10,357 nt of DNA, taken from contig MHXL01000121.1 in the NCBI GenBank assembly GCA_001824455.1, positions 3,501 to 13,857 on the forward strand, written 5' to 3'. Both the position numbers and the translations under genes were made by a program. This DNA is from Desulfuromonadaceae bacterium GWB2_53_15 (lineage in GTDB: Bacteria; Desulfobacterota; Desulfuromonadia; Geobacterales; Pseudopelobacteraceae). The notes beneath the pieces are model-generated. The model was not told the DNA's origin. It made no database searches and worked only from the letters and a program-made list of their open reading frames with translations. Below are positions 1 to 5,819 of this stretch, piece after piece. Position 1 is the first letter of the stretch; the number at the start of each line of letters is the position of its first letter.

Positions 1-271
1 CATCGTCAAGCGCCTCCCTGCCCAGGGCAATTACGACCTTAGCCCCCTCCTTATCCACAACCGCCTTCAGTTTGCCTCTGACTTCGGCATGGGCAAAGGT
101 CTTAACGGAGGTGTTCAAAGTTTTCCTTATCCCGGAAATGATCTCTGCCACCGGCTTGAGCTGGGTGTCAGCGATAATAACGACCTCGGCCGCTTCGGCC
201 TGGGACAGCAAAATGCAAGGCGCAAGGAGAAAAATAAACAGACGCAATGTAATAATAATCATATCCATCAT
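1..271 (-). CDS. ABC-type periplasmic substrate-binding protein, 5' part only
   Basis: The frame is open for 90 codons from ATG at 271 to the window edge, so only the N-terminus is present. It begins with a hydrophobic signal peptide (IIITLRLFIFLLAPCILL) followed by AEA-AE, a plausible signal peptidase I site around residues 25-28. The mature start, EVVIIADTQLKPVAEIISG, then a stretch ending KVVIALGREALDD, resembles the first Rossmann-like lobe of the ABC_sub_bind family (Pfam PF04392) of periplasmic binding proteins; this is recognised by eye. LAPC in the signal peptide is not a good lipobox because proline precedes the cysteine. The start lies 7 bases after the TonB receptor stop, so the two are probably co-transcribed. 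ATG codons at 271, 268 and 262 are all in frame, and the ribosome-binding signal is weak (GAGA). No permease or ATPase gene is visible here. Ligand unknown. Confidence 0.7.
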   Translation of the reverse strand, partial: MMDMIIITLRLFIFLLAPCILLSQAEAAEVVIIADTQLKPVAEIISGIRKTLNTSVKTFAHAEVRGKLKAVVDKEGAKVVIALGREALDD

Positions 272-278
272 AAAAGTC

Positions 279-2261
279 TCAGAATCTGAACCTGAGGCCC
301 CCCTCTACCCACCTGCCGGGATTGGGCTGCACGTTCAGCGTATAGTAAGCGCCGCCGAATATGTTGTGAACGTTCGCAAAGATCTCCGTTTCGGTATTGT
401 CGGTGGTGAATATCTTCTTGTTCAGGGCCAGGTCCCAGATGAAGGTATCGTACTTTGCACCCTGTACAGCCGGCAGGTTCCACCAGACATAATTTCCCAT
501 CAGCTGAGCCATGAAGGATGTTCGATCGTCGTATTTTATCGCCACCATGTACGAGTAGTTGTCGATCCCTTCACTGGCTGAGTCGGCGCTTTTATGGACA
601 TAGGCATGACCTAGCTTAAGGGTGAGGTGATACAGGGGTACGCTTTCCGCCTCCAGTTCGTACCCCTGGCGGGTGATATCCCCCCCGTTACGGTAGATCT
701 TCGCAAACCGATTGGTTGCGTCCAAAAAGATCTCGTTGGTAGTGTCATGCCGGAAGAGGGAGCCCTTGACCTGCACGGCATCTGCGATCCCGGACTCCAG
801 CCCTGCTTGATATGACCAGCCGTATTCCGTCTTCAGGGCTGGATTCGCAAGAAGGAAAATCCCGCCTCCCGAAGTGATGCCGATGCCGGGCGAGTTAAAA
901 CCGCGGGCCACCGTGGCCCGGGCCACGGTATATTCACCCAGTTCATAGGCGGCGCCGATGCTCGGGCTGGCGAAGTAGCCGGTTATGTTGTCGTGGTCCA
1001 GCCGGAAGCCGGTAGTGATGGCCAGCTTGCCCAGCTCGATGGTGTCATTGGCGAACAGCGCCCATTTGTCGATGCCCGGGCTGACCGAAGAGCTGGCCGG
1101 CTGGCCGGCTGATTGATAGAACGGCCCGGCGAGGAGGGTCTGGTCCAGGATCCCATGGCTCGCGTCCATCCCCAAAACCGCTGTGTGCATGCCGGCCGCA
1201 TAGACCAGCCTGAGGTTGCCCCCCCCACTCTTTTCATCAAATACGACCTTTCTCAAAAGCTCGTTGGGGGTGATAAAGTTGAACCGCTGATCGACTTTTT
1301 GGCGGAATAAATGGGCCGATCCCTTCAGGCTCAGCTCAGTCGAGATACGGTAATCCAGTGCGCCGGTGGCAAAGAAGGTAGTTAAGTTAGACCCGGATCT
1401 TAAATTAAATTCCGGGGTAGCCCCGCTATTAATGTGAGGGTTGCTGTAGCCGGTACTGAAAACCAGGTCCAGATCCCGGGTGGGGGCAACGCTCGCCTTG
1501 GCATAAAGGTTATTCTGCCAAAAGGCGCGGCTCTTTCTCAGGCCGTCCGAATCCTGCCGGCCGGCATACAGATAGTAACCTGCCGCCCCCCCCTTGCCGT
1601 ACAGTTCGGCGCGATAATTCTGGGAATTGGCCTCGCCGTAAGAGGCGCTGACCATGCCCTTGGGTATGGTCGTGTCGCCGGTACCCTTGGTGATGATGTT
1701 GATTACCCCTCCCAGAGCCGAGCCCCAGGCCGATGAGGCCGGCCCCTTGACGATCTCGATCCGCTCGATGCTCTGGACCGGGATGGTAAAGGTATCCACC
1801 TCCCCGCTTCCGAGGGAGTTCCAGGTAACACCGTCCAGAAGCACCCTGACATGCCGGCTCTCCGACCCCTGGATATGTGGCAGTGACGTACCGCTGAAAT
1901 CCATGCCGTTGAAATCGATGAACAAGCCCGGTACCCGGTTCAGCACCTCGGACACGCTGCGGGCGTTCATGTCATGGATGTCCCTGGCGGTGATGACCGT
2001 CATGTTCTCAGCTACCTGGGTCAGCGGCTTCTCGGCACGGGTGGCGGTCTCTACGTAAAGGTCTTTCTCTTCCCAGAAAAGGAGCAGGTCATCCTTGGTG
2101 GTGCCAGCCAGGGCGGCATCCAACCTCTCGCCAGGCATTGTTTCCAGTGGAAGCGGCTGTTGCGCTCCAAGGCAGGAAACGACTTGGAACAAAGTCAGGA
2201 CCAGACTTGATGCCAACAACAAGCCGATGCTTCTACTAAGACTTTTTCCTTTGTTTGCCAT
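279..2261 (-). CDS. TonB-dependent outer-membrane receptor
   Basis: A 660-residue protein, a normal length for a TonB-dependent receptor, which imports a scarce ligand across the outer membrane using ExbB/ExbD/TonB energy. Residues 1-33 are a signal sequence. They contain VVSC ending at Cys30, which formally fits a lipobox, although lipidated receptors are unusual. Residues about 67-75 (DLYVETATR) look like the TonB-box region. The plug spans about 78-195, with VITARDI, VSEVLNRVPGLF, VRVLLDGV and the hallmark IERIEIVKGP followed by SAWGSALGGVINIITK. The rest alternates like a 22-strand barrel, with a late segment EIFANVHNIFG and a C-terminus GLRFRF ending in Phe, as outer-membrane proteins need for insertion. 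The ATG is preceded by GGAG at a 7-base gap. It is followed at 7 bases by a binding-protein gene. The ligand cannot be told from sequence: siderophore, cobalamin or another metal chelate are all possible. Confidence 0.93.
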   Translation of the reverse strand: MANKGKSLSRSIGLLLASSLVLTLFQVVSCLGAQQPLPLETMPGERLDAALAGTTKDDLLLFWEEKDLYVETATRAEKPLTQVAENMTVITARDIHDMNARSVSEVLNRVPGLFIDFNGMDFSGTSLPHIQGSESRHVRVLLDGVTWNSLGSGEVDTFTIPVQSIERIEIVKGPASSAWGSALGGVINIITKGTGDTTIPKGMVSASYGEANSQNYRAELYGKGGAAGYYLYAGRQDSDGLRKSRAFWQNNLYAKASVAPTRDLDLVFSTGYSNPHINSGATPEFNLRSGSNLTTFFATGALDYRISTELSLKGSAHLFRQKVDQRFNFITPNELLRKVVFDEKSGGGNLRLVYAAGMHTAVLGMDASHGILDQTLLAGPFYQSAGQPASSSVSPGIDKWALFANDTIELGKLAITTGFRLDHDNITGYFASPSIGAAYELGEYTVARATVARGFNSPGIGITSGGGIFLLANPALKTEYGWSYQAGLESGIADAVQVKGSLFRHDTTNEIFLDATNRFAKIYRNGGDITRQGYELEAESVPLYHLTLKLGHAYVHKSADSASEGIDNYSYMVAIKYDDRTSFMAQLMGNYVWWNLPAVQGAKYDTFIWDLALNKKIFTTDNTETEIFANVHNIFGGAYYTLNVQPNPGRWVEGGLRFRF

Positions 2262-2268
2262 TGCCGGA

Positions 2269-2272
2269 CTCC
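2269..2272 (-). promoter_or_regulatory. Ribosome-binding site of the TonB receptor gene
   Basis: On the minus strand GGAG lies 7 bases before the ATG at 2261. This supports that start, which also gives a complete signal peptide. Confidence 0.7.
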
Positions 2273-2280
2273 ACGTTTTT

Positions 2281-2289
2281 ACTATAGCA
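2281..2289 (-). promoter_or_regulatory. Candidate extended -10 promoter, proximal, for the TonB receptor
   Basis: The minus strand reads TGCTATAGT, an extended -10 element (TGn plus TATAGT, five of six matches to TATAAT). No good -35 sits 16-18 bases upstream, as expected for extended -10 promoters. Transcription would begin about 10-15 bases before the ATG, which is short but still leaves the GGAG signal in the leader. Confidence 0.4.
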
Positions 2290-2329
2290 CGCCCCGTGAC
2301 GAGATCAGAGTAAACGTAATAAATTAATG

Positions 2330-2358
2330 AGAAATACTCTTTTTCGATAAATTGTCAA
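2330..2358 (-). promoter_or_regulatory. Candidate sigma-70 promoter, distal, for the TonB receptor
   Basis: A perfect -35 hexamer TTGACA lies at 2358-2353 on the minus strand. The best -10 candidates at 16-17 bases spacing, TATTTC or ATTTCT, are poor, so the call rests on the -35 and the AT-rich stretch that follows. I compared AATGAGAAATACTCTTT nearby with the 7-1-7 Fur consensus and it fits only partly (about 8 of 14), so iron regulation is not supported. Confidence 0.4.
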
Positions 2359-2390
2359 CCTAATAAGGGCTCTGTCCTGCCTGAAACTCC

Positions 2391-2867
2391 TTACCCCTTC
2401 GGGGTCATAACTACCACCGCGTGGGCAGAAATCCCCTCACCGGTTCCGGTAAACCCCAGCCCCTCCTCGGTGGTGGCCTTGACGTTGACCTGCCCGACCG
2501 TGGTGTTCAACACCTTGGCGATGTTCTCCCGCATGGTCGCAATATGGGGCGCCATCTTGGGGCGCTGGGCAATGATGGTGGCATCCAGGTTGCCAAGGCA
2601 GTAGCCGTGATCAGCAGCCAGCTTGCCCACATGCTCCAAAAGCTTCAGGCTGTCGGCCCCCTTGAAAGCCGGATCGGTATCGGGAAAGTGCCTGCCGATA
2701 TCCCCTTCGCCAATTGCGCCAAGAATGGCGTCGGCAATCGCATGCAGCAGCACGTCGGCATCCGAGTGCCCCAGAAGACCCTTTTCCCAGGGGATGTCCA
2801 CCCCTCCCATGATCAGCTTTCTTCCCTCCACCAGCCGGTGGACATCGTAGCCGTGTCCTATGCGCAT
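2391..2867 (-). CDS. ispF: 2-C-methyl-D-erythritol 2,4-cyclodiphosphate synthase
   Basis: IspF catalyses the fifth step of the MEP isoprenoid pathway, cyclising CDP-methylerythritol 2-phosphate to MEcPP with release of CMP. It is a cytoplasmic homotrimer with a divalent metal in each active site. The 158 residues match the family's usual length. The metal ligands are visible: Asp8 and His10 in GYDVHR and His42 in the segment [14 protein letters not shown], which also carries the conserved His34. Further family motifs are [11 protein letters not shown] (56-66) and [17 protein letters not shown] (130-146), the nucleotide and substrate-binding end. The start is well supported by GGAGGAG. In many bacteria ispF follows or is fused to ispD; here the gene before it is the RhuM-Fic gene, 14 bases away, which is unusual. 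No promoter of its own is evident. Confidence 0.97.
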   Translation of the reverse strand: MRIGHGYDVHRLVEGRKLIMGGVDIPWEKGLLGHSDADVLLHAIADAILGAIGEGDIGRHFPDTDPAFKGADSLKLLEHVGKLAADHGYCLGNLDATIIAQRPKMAPHIATMRENIAKVLNTTVGQVNVKATTEEGLGFTGTGEGISAHAVVVMTPKG

Positions 2868-2874
2868 GACTTAT

Positions 2875-2881
2875 CTCCTCC
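2875..2881 (-). promoter_or_regulatory. Strong ribosome-binding site of ispF
   Basis: GGAGGAG on the minus strand ends 7 bases before the ispF ATG and directly abuts the TGA stop (2884-2882) of the preceding RhuM-Fic gene. Ribosomes finishing that gene could reinitiate here. Confidence 0.85.
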
Positions 2882-3871
2882 TCAATCATTATTCCGGTTA
2901 ATCAGATTCACTATTACCTTAACAATCGTGTCTTTCTCATCAGGCCGACTCTCCGCGATGAGAAGCGTTAGAGCGACCAGAGCGTTGTCGGCCAGGCGTT
3001 TACTTCCGTCAGGACGGTAGAGGATTGCGTTCATGCCGAGGAAGTAGATGAACAGGGCGGCGGCGATTCGTTTGTTACCGTCGCTGAAGGCGTGGTTTTT
3101 GACGACGAAGTAGAGCAGGTTGGCACCCTTTTCCTCTACGCTGGGGTACAACTCCTCGCCGCCGAAGGTCTGATATATGGCCCCCAGAGCGCTCTTGAAC
3201 CCCTGATCTTTCTCGATGCCGAACAGGCCGTCGAATTCACCCTTCATGGAGGCGACAATGCCGATTGCTTCGTCATAGTCAATGACATGCAGAGTTTTCC
3301 GGGTGGTTTCCTCTATGGCCAGGGTTCCGTGGTCGTAACGGTCCAGAAGGTTCAGGGCGTAGGCGTAGTCGGTGATGACCCGCAGCACGTCTTTCCCGGT
3401 TTCGCTGACCAGTTCCTGGTTGGCAAGGGTCCGCGCCAGCAGTTCCACGGTCCGGCGCATGTCGGTTAGCTTTTCGGCCTGTTCCCGGAAGCGCTGTTCG
3501 TTGAGTGTGTAACCTTTGACGATGTGATCTTTCAGAACCTTGGTAGCCCATTGGCGGAAGCGGGTACCTTGTTGCGATTTAACTCGATAGCCAACGGAAA
3601 TGATGACATCTAAATTGTAGTGGGTGGTGTCATAGGTTTTCCCATCAGCGGCAGTTATCCGGAATTTCCGGATAACTGAAGATTCAAACAATTCGCCTTC
3701 CCGAAAGATGTTCCTCAGATGCTCGTTCACTGTCCGGACATCTTTGTTGAAAAGATCTGCCATCTGCTTTTGGGTAAGCCAGACGGTTTCATGGTCAAGG
3801 TGGACTTCAAGTGAAGCAGCGCCATCAGGGTTCTGGTAGAGGATGATGTTATCTTTTAAATTGTCATTCAT
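2882..3871 (-). CDS. RhuM-family / Fic-DOC domain fusion protein
   Basis: A 329-residue two-domain protein. Residues about 1-120 are a RhuM ('virulence RhuM') domain: WLTQKQMADLFNKDVRTVNE (31-50, helix-turn-helix-like), VIRKFRITAADGKTY, YNLDVIISVGYRVKS (85-99) and FRQWATKVL. Residues about 185-329 are a Fic/DOC domain with the core motif HAFSDGNKR (260-268), preceded by a helix NLLYFVVKN and followed by IAAALFIYFL. Fic enzymes transfer AMP or phosphate to target proteins, often as toxins. The motif here has Lys where canonical Fic has Gly (GNGR), which is closer to phage P1 Doc, a kinase of EF-Tu. The ATG overlaps the dinD stop by four bases (ATGA), with GGAG just upstream. The N-terminal half is visibly more AT-rich than the C-terminal half. 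The activity and target cannot be told from sequence, and no separate small antitoxin gene is seen. Confidence 0.9.
   Translation of the reverse strand: MNDNLKDNIILYQNPDGAASLEVHLDHETVWLTQKQMADLFNKDVRTVNEHLRNIFREGELFESSVIRKFRITAADGKTYDTTHYNLDVIISVGYRVKSQQGTRFRQWATKVLKDHIVKGYTLNEQRFREQAEKLTDMRRTVELLARTLANQELVSETGKDVLRVITDYAYALNLLDRYDHGTLAIEETTRKTLHVIDYDEAIGIVASMKGEFDGLFGIEKDQGFKSALGAIYQTFGGEELYPSVEEKGANLLYFVVKNHAFSDGNKRIAAALFIYFLGMNAILYRPDGSKRLADNALVALTLLIAESRPDEKDTIVKVIVNLINRNND
3652..3678. repeat. 27-base palindrome (13-1-13) inside rhuM-fic
   Basis: Arms 3652-3664 (CAGTTATCCGGAA) and 3666-3678 are exact reverse complements around one central base. It encodes the pseudo-symmetric peptide VIRKFRIT on the minus strand. 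In mRNA it would form a stable stem-loop, with no U-tract after it. Confidence 0.95.
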
Positions 3872-4629
3872 GGCTCCGGCATGACGCCACCGATTCGCCT
3901 GATCGCTTCACGCACTTCCTTTCCCACTGCTTCGTGGGTATGGATGGCTTGCTGCTGATCCTTCACATGTGCACGCGCCAGTTTGTCCCGTGTCTGGGTC
4001 ATGCGAAACTGGTTAGCGGCGAGCTCGGTGGTATCCATCCGGTCCATCAGGTTTTCCTTCTTTGGGATACCCTTGCGCTGCTTGATCCCTTCATTGCCAA
4101 GTCCGCCATAAAGCCCCTTGTAACCCGCGTCATGAAAAATACCGAACATCCTGTCCTGCACCCCCGCATCACGGGCCGCGCCGGAAAGAGCTTTAAACTC
4201 TTCGCTGGTCTGTTTGCGAATTTCCAGACGCTCCAGATCTGCAGCCAAAGCATCGGACATTTCCTGGCGTCGAGCCTGGATTGCGAAATACTTTTGAGCC
4301 TTTGCGATCTCGGGTTTGCGCGGGTCACCGTTTTGGGCAATGAGATAACAGGCGAAGCGGGAAAGTTGAAAATCCGAAACCTCTCGAATCGCACCCTTGC
4401 CTGTCTCGATCATTTTGCCGGCGCCGGCAAAATGATATTCAGGGTTATTCCCAGATTGACCGCAAGAAGTCATGGCTCTATTAATGGCTTCTTCAAAACG
4501 CCGCCACTGGCTGTACCCGAGCAAAGGCTGGAGTTCACGAGCACTCCAGTATTCAGCCCCATGCTCGTTCAGTTTCTTCTGGTCTTCAAAGGATATATTT
4601 CCCCGCACCGGCAATGTTTTTTTCGTCAT
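3868..4629 (-). CDS. dinD: DNA damage-inducible protein D (DinD-like)
   Basis: A 253-residue protein, close to E. coli DinD, an SOS-induced protein reported to modulate RecA filaments. An N-terminal Bro-N-like domain has YWSARELQPLLGYSQW (27-42) and a helix FEEAINRAM. The central, strongly conserved part has HFAGAGKMI, REVSDFQLSRFACYLI and AQNGDPRKPEIAKAQKYFA (98-116). The C-terminal half is charged and helical, with GYKGLYGGLGNEGIKQRKGI (169-188) and MDRMDTTELAANQFRMTQTR. The gene overlaps the RhuM-Fic gene by ATGA, so the two are probably translated together. The start at 4629 has only a weak ribosome-binding signal (GTGGAT). I found neither a CTG-N10-CAG site nor the GGTT-N2-C-N4-G-N3-ACC pattern I remember for Geobacter LexA upstream, so SOS control is not shown. 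It contains a 28-base palindrome. Confidence 0.9.
   Translation of the reverse strand: MTKKTLPVRGNISFEDQKKLNEHGAEYWSARELQPLLGYSQWRRFEEAINRAMTSCGQSGNNPEYHFAGAGKMIETGKGAIREVSDFQLSRFACYLIAQNGDPRKPEIAKAQKYFAIQARRQEMSDALAADLERLEIRKQTSEEFKALSGAARDAGVQDRMFGIFHDAGYKGLYGGLGNEGIKQRKGIPKKENLMDRMDTTELAANQFRMTQTRDKLARAHVKDQQQAIHTHEAVGKEVREAIRRIGGVMPEP
4409..4436. repeat. 28-base perfect palindrome inside dinD
   Basis: The half-site ATCATTTTGCCGGC is followed directly by its exact reverse complement, with no mismatch over 28 bases. It encodes HFAGAGKM and neighbouring residues in the conserved middle of DinD. The core carries two CCGG tetranucleotides, as does the palindrome in rhuM-fic. Confidence 0.97.
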
Positions 4630-4802
4630 AGTTTATCCACTTTTTGAAGTAGAATTTTAACGTCGCAGAGTAGTTTGATCGGCAGGAGACATCATGAGAG
4701 TGGCATTCAGAATATCGGTAGAACCGTGTTGAATGAAACGACAGGTGAAAAACAACGCTTGGAGAACTAAATTGCCCCATTATTAAGACTATGCGGCAAA
4801 TT
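4630..4802. other. Intergenic gap gpsA-dinD, no clear signal
   Basis: These 173 bases separate the gpsA stop from the dinD start. The minus strand has a TAAAAT that could be a -10 about 40 bases before dinD, but no matching -35. A short CGGT-TCT-ACCG inverted repeat (4716-4726) is too small to interpret. I see no U-tract terminator for gpsA, no LexA-type box and no believable small gene. Confidence 0.5.
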
Positions 4803-5819
4803 CTACCCTTCCGCCTTCAGATCCCGCGCCATCAGCTCCATCACCGCCTGCCGGGCAGGTTTGTCTTCGTGCAGGATCTGGTAGGCCTTCTCCACAATCG
4901 GCATCTCCACCCCCAGGCTACGGGCCAGCAGATACACCGATTCAGCCGACTTGACCCCCTCGGCCACCATGCGCATCTCAGCCAGGATATCGGCCAGACG
5001 CTGCCCCTGCCCCAGCTTGAAACCAACCGTGCGGTTGCGGGAAAGGTCGCCGGTGCAGGTCAGCACCAGGTCGCCCATGCCTGCCAGCCCGGCAAAGGTT
5101 GCATGCTGGGCCCCCATGGCCAGCCCCAACCGGTTCATCTCGGCCAGACCGCGGGTGATCAGGGCTGCCCGGGCATTATGACCAAAGCCAAGGCCGTCGC
5201 AGATCCCGGCAGCGACAGCAATGACATTCTTGACCGCGCCGCCCAGTTCCACGCCAACGACATCGCTATTGGTATAGACCCGGAAGGAGTTGTTGCTGAA
5301 TGCCGCCTGCACCCGTTGTGCGCAGGCTTCGTTCCGAGAGGCGGCCACTATCAGTGAAGGCAACCCGGCAGCCACTTCGCGGGCAAAAGTGGGGCCGGAC
5401 AGGGCGACATAGTGCGAAAGCGCTTCTGCTCCCAGCAGATCGGCGCAGATCTGGGAGACTGTTTTCAGCGTGTCCAGCTCGATCCCTTTGGAGGCGTTAA
5501 CCAGCACGGTTTCCTTCCCGATGAGGTCGGCAGCCTGGGCAAGGACACTCCGCATGACCTGTACCGGTGTTACCAGCATGATCATGCTGCGGTCCAGCAA
5601 CGCCTCGGGTAGGCTGCTGGTGCAGGCCAAAGCGGGGTGGAGCGTGAAACCGGGCAGATAGATTGAATTGATTCTGGTGGCGGTCATCTCTCTTGCCAGA
5701 TCCTGCTCGTAGACCCACAGGGTCGTGTCATGACCGTTTCTGGCCAGCAGATCGGCCAGGGCTGTGCCCCAGCTGCCGCCGCCGATAACCGCAACCCGCT
5801 CTATGCTACTCGTCGTCAT
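4803..5819 (-). CDS. gpsA: NAD(P)H-dependent glycerol-3-phosphate dehydrogenase
   Basis: GpsA reduces dihydroxyacetone phosphate to sn-glycerol 3-phosphate in the cytoplasm, the backbone for phospholipid synthesis. The 338 residues are normal for the family. The N-terminal Rossmann fold shows VAVIGGGSWGTALADLLA (9-26) for NAD(P). NASKGIE carries Lys111 and SGPTFAREV follows at 141-149. The C-terminal helical domain has GGAVKNVIAVAAG with catalytic Lys197, then GFGHNARAALITRGLAEM, GLAGMGDL with Asp250, and the substrate-binding SRNR (260-263). EMRMVAEGVKSAESVY matches the family's C-terminal signature. The start is fixed by GGAGGAAGG five bases upstream, lying inside the end of the HEAT gene. 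The gpsA ATG is 14 bases before the HEAT stop in another frame, so the two are probably translationally coupled. Confidence 0.97.
   Translation of the reverse strand: MTTSSIERVAVIGGGSWGTALADLLARNGHDTTLWVYEQDLAREMTATRINSIYLPGFTLHPALACTSSLPEALLDRSMIMLVTPVQVMRSVLAQAADLIGKETVLVNASKGIELDTLKTVSQICADLLGAEALSHYVALSGPTFAREVAAGLPSLIVAASRNEACAQRVQAAFSNNSFRVYTNSDVVGVELGGAVKNVIAVAAGICDGLGFGHNARAALITRGLAEMNRLGLAMGAQHATFAGLAGMGDLVLTCTGDLSRNRTVGFKLGQGQRLADILAEMRMVAEGVKSAESVYLLARSLGVEMPIVEKAYQILHEDKPARQAVMELMARDLKAEG

Noticed and set aside
910..929. A 20-base perfect palindrome (half-site ACCGTGGCCC) inside the TonB receptor gene.
   Set aside because: It is GC-rich and arises from a repeated coding pattern for ARATVARG, so chance plus codon bias is a sufficient explanation, unlike the longer palindromes in the dinD module.
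2393..2405. A small hairpin ACCCC-GAA-GGGGT at the end of ispF as a terminator.
   Set aside because: The stem is only five bases, lies within the last codons, and no T-tract follows on the minus strand.
4586..4780. A 64-codon open frame overlapping the dinD start on the same strand.
   Set aside because: No recognisable domain and no good ribosome-binding site, and it overlaps the well-supported dinD start in another frame.
4630..4802. A possible LexA/SOS box for dinD.
   Set aside because: Neither CTG-N10-CAG nor GGTT-N2-C-N4-G-N3-ACC fits; GGTTCTACC at 4717-4725 breaks the second pattern at its first C.
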